Below are positions 16,141 to 24,480 of a stretch of DNA of 39,088 bases, one piece after another. Made by a program: the position numbers and the translations under genes. This DNA comes from Aliiroseovarius sp. (lineage in GTDB: Bacteria > Pseudomonadota > Alphaproteobacteria > Rhodobacterales > Rhodobacteraceae): contig DAOUQO010000002.1 of NCBI GenBank assembly GCA_030625565.1, forward strand, positions 1 through 39,088, read 5' to 3'. The notes below the pieces were generated by a model that was not told the origin of the DNA, made no database searches, and was given only the letters and a program-made list of their open reading frames with translations. The number at the start of each line of letters is the position of its first letter. Position 1 is the stretch's first letter.

Positions 16141-16947
16141 TCAGCTGGATTTTTCAGCTGTCTTTTCTCCCTCTTGGATATCCACGACAATCAATTGCAC
16201 GCCAGCGGCGTCCAGCATTCGTGCCGAAGCATCTTCTATTCTGTCGTCAGTGATGACGGCAGATATTCGTTCCAAACCGCAAAGGATTAGGCTGGAGCGC
16301 ATTTTGAATTTTGTTGAATCGACCAGTACGATCAGCTCATCCGCCTGATTAATCAATTTGTGTTCGGCTTGAATTAGTAATGGGTCCGCTTCCATTAGAC
16401 CAAGCGGACCTAACCCTTGCGCACCCATAAACATGCGCTTTGCATAGAAATTTCGGGTCACATCATTTTCAAAAGGCGACAATATTATGTTTTGCTCGCG
16501 GTAAATAACACCACCCGACAGCATTACGGTATTTTTGGAATTGTGCAGCAAATGCTCTGCGATCGGGAATGAATTGGTAAAGACCTGCAGCCGTGAACCG
16601 GCCAAATGATGCACCATTTGATAGGTCGTTGTTCCGCCATTGATAATTATCGGATCACCGTCTTCACACAATTCAACAGCGCGCTTCGCGATTGCGCTTT
16701 TTTGTATTGCGTTGGCGGATGCATTTACTTTGAACGTACGCCCGGCAAGACCAACAAATTGCGGTGGGTGCAAGGCTTCGGCCCCACCGCGCACACGCCG
16801 GAGCTTTTGCTCCAAATGCAGCGCCGCGATGTCACGACGGATGGTTGCCTCAGATGAACTTGTCAGCGCAACAAGCTCTTGCACCGTAGCAACAGGCTTC
16901 TCTTGCACAGCAGATAGAATCAATCGGTGGCGCTCAGCTTCAAGCAT
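16141..16947 (-). CDS. rhaR: DeoR-family repressor of rhamnose catabolism RhaR
   Basis: This 268-residue DeoR-family regulator has an N-terminal winged helix-turn-helix at residues 1-57 (ERHRLILSAVQEKPVATVQE, SEATIRRDIAAL, RRVRGGAEAL). A C-terminal sugar-phosphate sensor domain carries the phosphate-binding motif PIIINGGTTTYQMVHHL and VDSTKFKMRSSL. It should repress both rha operons until a phosphorylated rhamnose intermediate binds. I chose the ATG at 16947, with GGAG seven bases before it; an ATG 18 bases further up and a TTG 42 bases up are less good. It is divergent from rhaD, with two inverted operator-like sites between. Its role is known for the Rhizobium homologue. Confidence 0.88.
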   Translation of the reverse strand: MLEAERHRLILSAVQEKPVATVQELVALTSSSEATIRRDIAALHLEQKLRRVRGGAEALHPPQFVGLAGRTFKVNASANAIQKSAIAKRAVELCEDGDPIIINGGTTTYQMVHHLAGSRLQVFTNSFPIAEHLLHNSKNTVMLSGGVIYREQNIILSPFENDVTRNFYAKRMFMGAQGLGPLGLMEADPLLIQAEHKLINQADELIVLVDSTKFKMRSSLILCGLERISAVITDDRIEDASARMLDAAGVQLIVVDIQEGEKTAEKSS

Positions 16948-16990
16948 TTTCTCTCCAATTTTCATTGATGTTGGCGACAGAAAAGACACC

Positions 16991-17062
16991 TGTCAATCAA
17001 AAACAATCAATAGATGCCAAATCTGGTGATTCATGCGTGTTAATGATCGTTTTTGATTGACA
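16991..17062. promoter_or_regulatory. Divergent rhaR/rhaD promoter region with paired inverted operators
   Basis: TGTCAATCAAAAAC at 16991-17004 and its exact inverse GTTTTTGATTGACA at 17049-17062 form two identical 14-base half-sites, with outward-facing near-identity extending to about 22 bases. The arms are 44 bases apart (about four helical turns), which suits looping or paired binding by RhaR. Each arm carries TTGACA, a perfect -35 hexamer, one facing rhaD and one facing rhaR. Binding there would block both promoters at once. The -10 elements are not convincing by eye. Confidence 0.7.
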
Positions 17063-17126
17063 AGAGTCGAATTTACGCAGATTTTATCCGTAAGCTCAAA
17101 AGTAAAAATAGCCTAAGGAGTCAACC

Positions 17127-19229
17127 ATGGCCGACATATCGCAATCCAAGTCTCTTGAAAATTTGTGGGATGTCACAGCAGCCTCCGGGATGAGCGAAGC
17201 TGACAAATTACTGTATCGTTCAAATCTTCTGGGTTCAGACATGCGCGTCACAAATTATGGTGGCGGCAATACATCGGCAAAAGCGACCCAGACCGATCCG
17301 TTGACTGGTCAACCCGTCGAAGTGCTGTGGGTCAAGGGGTCTGGCGGTGATATCGGCTCCATTAAAATGGACGGGTTTGCAACGCTCTACATGGAAAAGC
17401 TATTAGCGCTTAAAAATATTTATCGCGGCCCCGAACATGAGGATGAAATGGTAGGTTTCCTGCCCCATTGCACCTTCAATTTAAACCCTAGGGCCGCATC
17501 AATTGACACGCCCTTGCACGCATACGTGCCCTACAAACACGTTGACCACGTTCACGCCGATGCAATTATCGCCATCGCGGCGTCGGAAAATTCACAAGAA
17601 TTAACGCAAGAAATTTTTGGCGATGACATTGGCTGGCTACCATGGCGCCGGCCCGGGTTTGAACTGGGGCTTTGGCTGGGGAAATTCTGCGCAGATAATC
17701 CAAATGCACGCGGTGTGGTTTTGGGCAGTCACGGGCTGTTCACTTGGGGCGATACGGCCGAAGAATGTTACGCAGTTACGCTTGAAATCATTAACCGTGC
17801 TTCGGTCTGGATCGAAAATAAGTCCAAAGGCGTTGCGCCTTTTGGCGGTGCGGTATGTGCGCCAATGTCCAAAGAGGACCGCGCAGAGTTTGCTGCTAAA
17901 ATCATGCCCGCCATTCGCGGAATGATCGGGGTGGATGAACGAAAAATCGGGCATTTCGATGACAGTGCGGCAACGCTAGAATTTGTCTGCTCTGCCCAAT
18001 TGCTGCCATTGGCGGCACTTGGAACCAGCTGTCCTGACCATTTCTTGCGGACCAAAATCTGCCCCTTAGTTGTCGATTTTGACCCTGAAAAGGGCGATGT
18101 GGACGCTGTCATTACCGGGCTTGAGGCCGCCATTAGTAACTACCGCGATGGTTATGCCGCGTATTACCAAAGATGTAAGATAGACACGTCCCCGCCAATG
18201 CGTGACCCTAATGCAGTTGTTTATCTGATCCCCGGTGTCGGTATGATTACCTTTGCCAAGGACAAGCCCACCGCCCGGATTTCGGCTGAATTTTACATCA
18301 ATGCAATCAATGTGATGCGCGGGGCGTCTTCTGTGTCCACCTATATAGGTCTGGACGAACAAGAAGCATTCAACATCGAATACTGGTTGTTGGAAGAAGC
18401 CAAATTGCAGCGCATGCCAAAACCAAAACCGCTGGCGGGTCAAGTTGCCTTGGTTACCGGCGGTGCTGGCGGCATTGGCAAGGCAAGTGCGGTGCGGTTT
18501 TTGCAAGATGGTGCTTGTGTCGTTTTGGCCGATATTGATCAAGACAGCCTGTCGGCGGCCAGCTCTGAACTTGCGGATATGTTCGGGGCGGACGCCGTCC
18601 ATGCCGCCATATTGGATGTAACCGATGAGGACGCCGTTCAGGCAACCTATAGAGACGCGGCAAAAACCTATGGCGGCATTGATATTCTAATTTCAAATGC
18701 CGGAATTTCGTCTTCGGCACCGATTGAAAATACCGAATTATCCATGTGGAACAAGAACATGGATATTTTAGTCAAAGGGTATTTCCTGGTTTCGCGCGAA
18801 GCATTCCGCATTATGAAAGTACAAGGCACCGGCGGCAGCATAATTTTTATTGCCTCAAAAAATGGCCTTGCCGCGTCGCCTAATGCCGCCGCTTATTGCA
18901 CGGCCAAAGCTGCAGAAATCCATCTGGCACGCTGTCTGGCGCTTGAGGGCGCCGCAGACGGAATTCGCGTCAACACAGTCAACCCCGATGCGGTGTTGCG
19001 TGGATCGAAAATCTGGACCGGCGAATGGCGCGAACAACGCGCCGCAGCTTACGCCATGCAGCCGACTGATTTGGAAGAACATTACCGGAAACGATCCTTG
19101 CTAAAACGAAGCGTTTTTCCAGAAGATATTGCCGAAGCCGCTTTCTTTTTGGCCTCAGAGCTGTCGTCAAAATCAACGGGCAACATTCTCAACGTCGATG
19201 CCGGCAATGCCCAGTCGTTCACACGCTAA
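17127..19229 (+). CDS. rhaD: Bifunctional rhamnulose-1-phosphate aldolase / short-chain dehydrogenase RhaD
   Basis: This 700-residue two-domain enzyme has an N-terminal half (about 25-425) that is a class II aldolase. It shows zinc-ligand histidines in DHVHAD (His141, His143) and GSHGLFTWGD (His202). It cleaves L-rhamnulose-1-phosphate to dihydroxyacetone phosphate and L-lactaldehyde. The C-terminal half (about 437-700) is a short-chain dehydrogenase, with NAD motif TGGAGGIG near residue 443, SNAGISSS, and catalytic YCTAK (Tyr590, Lys594). It should oxidise L-lactaldehyde. The fusion channels the reactive aldehyde and is known for this family (RhaEW/RhaD type). The ATG has AAGGAG eight bases upstream. 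It leads the rhaDI operon, opposite rhaR. Confidence 0.93.
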   Translation: MADISQSKSLENLWDVTAASGMSEADKLLYRSNLLGSDMRVTNYGGGNTSAKATQTDPLTGQPVEVLWVKGSGGDIGSIKMDGFATLYMEKLLALKNIYRGPEHEDEMVGFLPHCTFNLNPRAASIDTPLHAYVPYKHVDHVHADAIIAIAASENSQELTQEIFGDDIGWLPWRRPGFELGLWLGKFCADNPNARGVVLGSHGLFTWGDTAEECYAVTLEIINRASVWIENKSKGVAPFGGAVCAPMSKEDRAEFAAKIMPAIRGMIGVDERKIGHFDDSAATLEFVCSAQLLPLAALGTSCPDHFLRTKICPLVVDFDPEKGDVDAVITGLEAAISNYRDGYAAYYQRCKIDTSPPMRDPNAVVYLIPGVGMITFAKDKPTARISAEFYINAINVMRGASSVSTYIGLDEQEAFNIEYWLLEEAKLQRMPKPKPLAGQVALVTGGAGGIGKASAVRFLQDGACVVLADIDQDSLSAASSELADMFGADAVHAAILDVTDEDAVQATYRDAAKTYGGIDILISNAGISSSAPIENTELSMWNKNMDILVKGYFLVSREAFRIMKVQGTGGSIIFIASKNGLAASPNAAAYCTAKAAEIHLARCLALEGAADGIRVNTVNPDAVLRGSKIWTGEWREQRAAAYAMQPTDLEEHYRKRSLLKRSVFPEDIAEAAFFLASELSSKSTGNILNVDAGNAQSFTR

Positions 19230-19239
19230 GGATTAAATT

Positions 19240-20520
19240 ATGATTGATGCAAACCTGATCGAAGCAGACAATGCCAAACGCAAGGCAACACTGGCTAAAG
19301 ATTACGACGCTTTGGGGCACAATCTGGCGCGGCGCAATATTGACATCGAAATGCTGACCCAAAAAATATCGGGTTACGGCGTTGCGGTGCCTTCGTGGGG
19401 CGTTGGTACCGGTGGAACCCGTTTCGCCAGATTTCCAGGCGCAGGCGAACCGCGCCACATCTTTGACAAGCTTGACGATTGCGGGGTGATCAACCAACTA
19501 ACCCGCGCAACGCCGGATGTGTCGCTGCATATCCCGTGGGACAAGGCCGACCCTGCCGACCTGATCGCCAAAGCAAAACAAGTCGGGCTTGGGTTTGATG
19601 CGATGAACTCAAACACCTTCCAAGATCAGGTTGATCAAAAACATTCGTACAAGTTTGGTTCCCTTTCAAACACCGATGCCGCGACACGGGCGCAGGCGGT
19701 TGAGCACAACTTGGAATGTATCGAAATTGGAAAGGCGATCGGGTCAAAATCCTTAACAGTCTGGGTTGGTGATGGGTCCAATTTTCCGGGGCAAAGCAAC
19801 TTTACCGGCGCGTTTGAACGTTATCTAGACGGCATGAAGCAGATCTATGCCGGACTGCCCGCGGATTGGCGGCTGCTAACCGAACACAAGATGTTTGAGC
19901 CTGCATTCTATTCAACTGTGGTGCAGGATTGGGGCACAAATTACCTGATCGCTAAGGAGCTGGGCGAACAAGCGTTCTGTCTTGTCGATCTGGGCCACCA
20001 CGCCCCGAATGTAAACATTGAAATGATCGTCGCGCGCCTTATACAATTTGGCAAACTTGGTGGGTTTCATTTTAACGATTCAAAATATGGCGACGATGAC
20101 CTAGATACCGGCAGCATCGACCCATATCGTTTATTCCTGGTGTTTAATGAATTGGTCGAGGCTGAATTGCGCGACCCCAAGGGGTTCAACCCGTCCCACA
20201 TGCTGGACCAGTCACACAACGTAACTGACCCGATCGAAAGCCTGATGAACAGCGCTATGGAGGTCCAGCGGGCATACGCGCAAGCCCTGTTAGTGGACCG
20301 TACGGCGCTTGCCGGATATCAGGCAGAAAACGATGCGCTGATGGCCAGTGAAACCCTCAAAGTTGCCTTTCGGACAGACGTTGAGCCAATCTTGGCTATG
20401 GCCCGTCAGAAAAGCGGCGGCGCGATTGCACCGCTTTGGTGTTATCGGGCTTCGGGATATCGCGCACATGTATCTGAAATGCGGCCCGCTCAATTGGGGC
20501 TTGGCGGCGGCATCGTCTGA
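19240..20520 (+). CDS. rhaI: L-rhamnose isomerase RhaI (Pseudomonas/Rhizobium type)
   Basis: This 426-residue TIM-barrel isomerase belongs to the xylose-isomerase-like fold and the bacterial L-rhamnose isomerase type found in Pseudomonas and rhizobia rather than the E. coli RhaA type. It converts L-rhamnose to L-rhamnulose. Metal and substrate ligands are visible in LLTEHKMFEPAFY, CLVDLGHHAPNVNIEM and GGFHFNDSKYGDDDLDTGSI. The ATG at 19240 lies ten bases after the rhaD stop with AAGGA seven bases before it, so it is cotranscribed with rhaD. The gene ends convergently to a metallophosphoesterase gene; no strong terminator is visible in the 92-base gap. Confidence 0.93.
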   Translation: MIDANLIEADNAKRKATLAKDYDALGHNLARRNIDIEMLTQKISGYGVAVPSWGVGTGGTRFARFPGAGEPRHIFDKLDDCGVINQLTRATPDVSLHIPWDKADPADLIAKAKQVGLGFDAMNSNTFQDQVDQKHSYKFGSLSNTDAATRAQAVEHNLECIEIGKAIGSKSLTVWVGDGSNFPGQSNFTGAFERYLDGMKQIYAGLPADWRLLTEHKMFEPAFYSTVVQDWGTNYLIAKELGEQAFCLVDLGHHAPNVNIEMIVARLIQFGKLGGFHFNDSKYGDDDLDTGSIDPYRLFLVFNELVEAELRDPKGFNPSHMLDQSHNVTDPIESLMNSAMEVQRAYAQALLVDRTALAGYQAENDALMASETLKVAFRTDVEPILAMARQKSGGAIAPLWCYRASGYRAHVSEMRPAQLGLGGGIV

Positions 20521-20612
20521 CACAGGCAATCCACCGAAGAATAATACCTGTCAGATGACCTGTGGAACCCAAGCTAGGCGCATCAAGTTTGAAATGCGTC
20601 GGGGCCAAACAC

Positions 20613-21362
20613 TTATTCCACAAATACTGTCCGTGTCACCAGATCACCATGTTCACCCATTTGGTGCAGGTGATAGGCTGGGGCGGGCGCTTCGCCTTCC
20701 TCCAGCCCCGAAGGCATCCCCATCGAAGGGGCAGAGGTCACAATCGTGCCGTGCCAGGCCGTATGGGTCGCCAGATTGATATGGCCGCACAGGATGCGAT
20801 TGATGTTGGAATATTGCGCCACTACAGCCCCCAGATTTTCGCCGTTATCAAACCCGTCCGCATCCGCCGCTGCGGCACCAGTTTTCATGGGCACATGGTG
20901 GGTGAAGATAATGGTCGGCACGCTGGTATCGCTGGACAGATGGGTATTCAGCCAGTTCAGACGCTTGGGGCAAACGCGCCCGCCGACACCGTGATGACCC
21001 AAGCTGTCAAGCCCGATCAGGCGGATGGGAAAGCCTTCGACCAGATAGCTTAAGACCCCGCCAACCTCGTTTGCGGTGGCTTTGTCGGCAAAGGTGCCAA
21101 ACAGGTTTTGGCGTTCGTCATTCGGGCCGGGCACCAGCTTGTAAGGGCAGTTCAGCACGTCAAGCACCTCGCGGGCATGCATGCTGGCCTCGATTGTACC
21201 GTTTGCGGTGATATTACCGTTGATCACCACAAGATCGGGCTGCGGATCCAGTTGGTTAATGTGGGTTATGGTTTTGACCACATTGGCCAGCATTTTCACA
21301 CTAACCGGGCTGTCATCGCCCTTTTCGCCAATATGAAGGTCACTTATTTGTACGATACGCAT
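20613..21362 (-). CDS. Metallophosphoesterase (CpdA-like) with altered active-site motifs
   Basis: This 249-residue protein has the calcineurin-like phosphoesterase fold and resembles class III cyclic-nucleotide phosphodiesterases (CpdA). Motif I is intact (QISDLHIGEKG, Asp8 and His10) and the later HH in FTHHVPM is present. Three canonical motifs deviate: the usual GD reads NGN (VVINGNITANG), GNHD reads GPND (LVPGPNDERQ), and GHxH reads GHIN (LCGHINLATH). Several metal or catalytic ligands are thus replaced, so normal two-metal hydrolysis is doubtful. I chose the ATG at 21362 because MRIVQISDLH is the typical N-terminus; an in-frame start 81 bases earlier is possible, and the ribosome site (GGGA) is weak. 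It stands alone, convergent to rhaI. Confidence 0.8.
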   Translation of the reverse strand: MRIVQISDLHIGEKGDDSPVSVKMLANVVKTITHINQLDPQPDLVVINGNITANGTIEASMHAREVLDVLNCPYKLVPGPNDERQNLFGTFADKATANEVGGVLSYLVEGFPIRLIGLDSLGHHGVGGRVCPKRLNWLNTHLSSDTSVPTIIFTHHVPMKTGAAAADADGFDNGENLGAVVAQYSNINRILCGHINLATHTAWHGTIVTSAPSMGMPSGLEEGEAPAPAYHLHQMGEHGDLVTRTVFVE

Positions 21363-21488
21363 CTGGATATTCCCGACTTTATAGGTTTCACGCCAAGTAT
21401 ATTTCGGGGGGGTAGCCAAGCGCAAGTGGACGAAAGCGCCCATAATGGTAATATCGGGAAAAGCCTTATCCTGCGACGATATGGTACG

Positions 21489-21575
21489 CCACTGGAAAGG
21501 CCAATCTTAGGACCTTACAGGATTGAACTAAAGTGTTTGGCTGGGACAGTAGGGTTCCCAGTAAGTGGCTGTTTC
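21489..21575 (+). repeat. tRNA-Gln-derived direct repeat, copy B
   Basis: Positions 21489-21557 align without gaps to 29624-29692, the 3' end of the tRNA-Gln gene plus its downstream flank. I count about 61 identical of 69 positions, and most differences are transitions. From 21537 to 21575 it also matches copy A (1787-1825), including CCCAGTAAGTGGCTGTT, which is absent from the tRNA gene. It has the same orientation as the tRNA. It cannot be a tRNA because the 5' half and anticodon are missing. Confidence 0.75.
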
Positions 21576-21597
21576 GAACATTCACAGAACCCGTATA

Positions 21598-21632
21598 AAA
21601 GTTGCTCCGACGCAAACCAGTCGCGTCGGAGC
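21598..21632 (-). terminator. Rho-independent terminator of the Usp/symporter operon
   Basis: On the minus strand, immediately after the symporter stop codon, GCTCCGACGC and GCGTCGGAGC form a perfect ten-base stem (21623-21632 with 21604-21613) with a nine-base loop. A short T-rich tract (AACTTTTAT) follows. The position and direction fit termination of the symporter transcript. Confidence 0.75.
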
Positions 21633-21639
21633 CTGTTGC

Positions 21640-23193
21640 TTAATGCGTGAACTTCTTGATCTCGCCACTTTTCAGGCGTGAGGTGTAGGAGAAGAGCTCT
21701 TTCTTCACCACTTTCATCAGGAAGTAGAGGCAGAAGATGTTCACCACAGCCATGGCAAATATCGCGGCATCGGAGAAATCGATGACCGGGCCAAGGCTCG
21801 CGGCAGCCCCGATGACGATAAAGATGCAGAAAATGATCTTGAACGTCAGCTCGGAGGTTTTGCCTTCACCAAAAAGATACGTCCATGATTTCAATCCGTA
21901 ATAGGACCACGAAATCATGGTTGAGAAGGCGAAAAGCACAACCGCAATGGCAAGCACATAGGGGAACCAGCTGATGCTGGAACCGAACGCGGCAGAGGTC
22001 AGGGAAACGCCCGTATTTCCGTCAACGGTCGAAATCGCGTTGCCCGCTTCAGTTAGCAGGTAGTTGCCGGTTGTTGGGTCCACGATCAATTGCTGCGAGA
22101 TGACGATAACCAACGCTGTCATCGTACAGATGACCACGGTGTCGATCAGCGGCTCAAGCAAGGAAACGAACCCTTCGGTGATCGGTTCTTTGGTTCTCAC
22201 AGCCGAGTGTGCAATCGCTGCAGAGCCAACGCCGGCCTCGTTTGAAAAGGCTGCACGTTTGAACCCCTGGATCAAAGCACCGACAAAACCGCCAGCCACG
22301 CCAAGACCTGTGAAGGCACCTGTAAAGATCTGACCAAAGGCCCAACCGATCATATCGTAGTTCACGATCAGGATGATCAGCGCTGCACCGACGTAAAGGA
22401 TGCCCATGAACGGCACAACTTTTTCGGTTACGTTAGCGATGGATTTGATCCCGCCGACGATCACGGCAAAGACCGCGCCTGCGAAGATGATCCCCGTGAT
22501 CCAACCCGGATAGTCACCGACAATGCCCGAGATTTGAGCGTGCGCCTGGTTGGCTTGGAACATGTTGCCGCCGCCAAGAGCACCTAGAATACAGAAGATA
22601 GAAAACAGGACCGCCAGGAACTTACCGCCCGGCAGGCCCAATTCTTTGAAGCCCTTCGAGATGTAATACATTGGACCACCCGAGACGCTGCCGTCTGGGT
22701 ATTCATTGCGGTACTTCACGCCAAGCGTACATTCGGTGAATTTGGACGCCATTCCAAGAAGACCTGCAAGAATCATCCAGAACGTCGCGCCGGGTCCACC
22801 GATGCCGACGGCAACGGCAACACCGGCGATGTTTCCAAGACCAACGGTGCCCGACAGGGCCGTGGCAAGCGCTTGGAAGTGGCTCACCTCACCCGCATCA
22901 TTTGGGTCAGAATAATCACCTTTGACCAGTTGGATAGCATGCTTAAAGAAACGGAATTGAACAAAACCAAAGTACAAAGTGAAAATGGTGGCAGCGACGA
23001 CAAGCCACATCACGATCCACGGGAAGCTGGTCCCCGGAAATGGCGCAAAGATCAAGCCGACGAACGGGCCGGTTAGGTTTGCGAAGACCTGATTGACCTT
23101 TTCATCGATGCCCATCGCCTCCTGTGCGGCAAGCGGGCTTGAAGCCATGGCTGCAACCGTAGAAGTCAGCCAGAATTTTGAAATATTTTTCAT
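21640..23193 (-). CDS. Sodium:alanine/glycine symporter (AGCS family)
   Basis: This 517-residue inner-membrane transporter belongs to the alanine/glycine:cation symporter family. It has an N-terminal signal-like segment (MKNISKFWLTSTVAAMASSP) and about ten to eleven membrane helices. Family motifs are present: ALSGTVGLGNIAGVAVAV near residues 112-129, GGPMYYISKGF, and FKRAAFSNEAGVGSAAIAHS, the substrate-binding stretch. The usual substrates are L-alanine or glycine with Na+. The ATG at 23193 is nine bases after the universal stress protein stop, with AGGGA overlapping that stop, so the two are one operon. A strong terminator follows. The AsnC gene upstream on the other strand is the likely regulator. 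Substrate specificity is inferred from the family. Confidence 0.88.
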   Translation of the reverse strand: MKNISKFWLTSTVAAMASSPLAAQEAMGIDEKVNQVFANLTGPFVGLIFAPFPGTSFPWIVMWLVVAATIFTLYFGFVQFRFFKHAIQLVKGDYSDPNDAGEVSHFQALATALSGTVGLGNIAGVAVAVGIGGPGATFWMILAGLLGMASKFTECTLGVKYRNEYPDGSVSGGPMYYISKGFKELGLPGGKFLAVLFSIFCILGALGGGNMFQANQAHAQISGIVGDYPGWITGIIFAGAVFAVIVGGIKSIANVTEKVVPFMGILYVGAALIILIVNYDMIGWAFGQIFTGAFTGLGVAGGFVGALIQGFKRAAFSNEAGVGSAAIAHSAVRTKEPITEGFVSLLEPLIDTVVICTMTALVIVISQQLIVDPTTGNYLLTEAGNAISTVDGNTGVSLTSAAFGSSISWFPYVLAIAVVLFAFSTMISWSYYGLKSWTYLFGEGKTSELTFKIIFCIFIVIGAAASLGPVIDFSDAAIFAMAVVNIFCLYFLMKVVKKELFSYTSRLKSGEIKKFTH

Positions 23194-23202
23194 GATATGT
23201 CC

Positions 23203-23640
23203 CTATCCGACGACTGTGACGGGCACGTCTGCGTGCATCACAAGATTCTGAGTCGAGCTGCCGAAGATGCGCTTGGCGAAGCCATCCGAAGATGCGCGGC
23301 CAACGATGATCTGCGATCCTCCGTTTTCGACGGTGAGTTTGTTCAACGTCTCGGCGACATCGCCGTGGCGCACAAGACCGCTGGCTTTGAACCCAGCTTC
23401 TTGCAGCGCGGCAACTGCCGGTTCGACAATCCGCGCCATGGCAAGCGCGATCTCTTCTTCGCGGCGCTTGTGACGTTGTTCGTTCTCTTCCGGTGTTTGG
23501 AACGTGAATGGTGACCATTCGATGACGTAGATGGCAAGCAGCTCACAAGCATCAATCTTGGATGCCAAATCTTTTGCGAATGCAAGTGCGCGTTCACCGG
23601 TGTCTGTCCCGTCAAGTCCAATGACAATTTTGACAGTCAT
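23203..23640 (-). CDS. Universal stress protein (UspA family)
   Basis: This 145-residue single-domain UspA-fold protein starts MTVKIVIGLDGTDTGERALA, with the conserved Asp of the nucleotide site. It ends with IIVGRASSDGFAKRIFGSST, an imperfect version of the G-2x-G-9x-G(S/T) ATP-binding motif, then ADVPVTVV. The start ATG at 23640 has GGAGG five bases upstream, which rules out a 90-base-longer in-frame start. It is cotranscribed with a downstream sodium symporter. Usp proteins encoded with transporters (for example TeaD with the ectoine TRAP system) can regulate uptake, so it may modulate the symporter; this is an inference. Confidence 0.88.
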   Translation of the reverse strand: MTVKIVIGLDGTDTGERALAFAKDLASKIDACELLAIYVIEWSPFTFQTPEENEQRHKRREEEIALAMARIVEPAVAALQEAGFKASGLVRHGDVAETLNKLTVENGGSQIIVGRASSDGFAKRIFGSSTQNLVMHADVPVTVVG

Positions 23641-23833
23641 TTTGTCCTCCTTGTTCAGTTGGTTTTTTTGTTGGAGAGCGAATGCCCTCGGGTTGAGGCG
23701 GCCGAAATCAGATTGTTGATTCTCAATCACCTTAGTTTCAGTATCAGTGATAATTACTAGACATTGGACATCTATTCAGAAATATTGCAGTGTTTCTTCA
23801 TGCAGAATGGCCATTTGAAAGGTAAATTAACTG

Positions 23834-24280
23834 GTGGGCAGGGATTTAGATAGGATCGACCAAAGGATCCTTGAGGAACTGGAATTAGATGGGCGGCTTT
23901 CCATAGTGGAACTTGCGGCGCGTGTGAACCTGACAAATACGCCCTGTTCAGAGCGGGTTAAACGCTTGGAAAGATCAGGCTATATCAGCGGATACCGCGC
24001 CATTTTGAACATGGCAAAACTGGGTCTGGGGTATTTGACAGTAGTGCAAGTTTCACTTGTGGCGACCACCGGTGACAACTCGCTTGATACCTTCAACGAA
24101 GCGGTAAGCACTGTTTCTGAAATTGAGAATTGCTTGATGATCGCAGGTTCGTTTGACTACATGCTTACCATCCGCACGCGGGACATCTTGCACTTTCGAC
24201 AGGTGCTGAGCGAAAAGATCAACAAATTGCCAGGCATCCTCCAGACAAATTCCTTTGCTGTGATGGAAGTCGTGAAATAG
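23834..24280 (+). CDS. Lrp/AsnC-family transcriptional regulator
   Basis: This 148-residue regulator of the feast/famine family has a helix-turn-helix at about residues 6-60 (LDRIDQRILEELELDGRLSI, CSERVKRLERSGYISGYRA) and a C-terminal RAM (ligand-binding) domain (LTVVQVSLVATT, VSEIENCLMIAGSFDYMLTI). The start is a GTG at 23834; the preceding AAAGG is about eleven bases away, a little far. It is divergent from the usp/symporter operon by 193 bases, so it probably senses an amino acid and controls that operon. A second regulator of this family (29010-29477) sits next to the ectoine genes. Confidence 0.88.
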   Translation: MGRDLDRIDQRILEELELDGRLSIVELAARVNLTNTPCSERVKRLERSGYISGYRAILNMAKLGLGYLTVVQVSLVATTGDNSLDTFNEAVSTVSEIENCLMIAGSFDYMLTIRTRDILHFRQVLSEKINKLPGILQTNSFAVMEVVK

Positions 24281-24480
24281 GTTCAGGGCTTTGGAATTCC
24301 GGCAGGCTGGATCGCTCCGCTCTGCGACAACCAAATTGTAAAAAATATTGCATGGGTTGCACGTATCCACACCACTACAAAACAGAAAAACCTATTGCGC
24401 TGGGTTGCCTGATGGTGAAAAGCCGCCTTGATTTCACTTGGAACGGCCCCCCAAATTCAAGTTGGGTTAGCCTTGAAAAG

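Noticed and set aside
18066-18602. Minus-strand open frame of 178 codons inside rhaD
   Set aside because: It overlaps the conserved aldolase/dehydrogenase coding region and its translation has no family features.
20562-21053. Plus-strand open frame of 163 codons
   Set aside because: It is antisense to the metallophosphoesterase, with no recognisable motif.
21537-21600. Possible second tRNA gene at repeat copy B
   Set aside because: Only the 3' end of the tRNA-Gln sequence is present; there is no anticodon arm, D arm or 5' acceptor strand.
23742-23752. TATCAGTGATA palindrome in the usp/asnC divergent region as a regulator site
   Set aside because: Arms of only five bases; too short to separate from chance without comparison to relatives.
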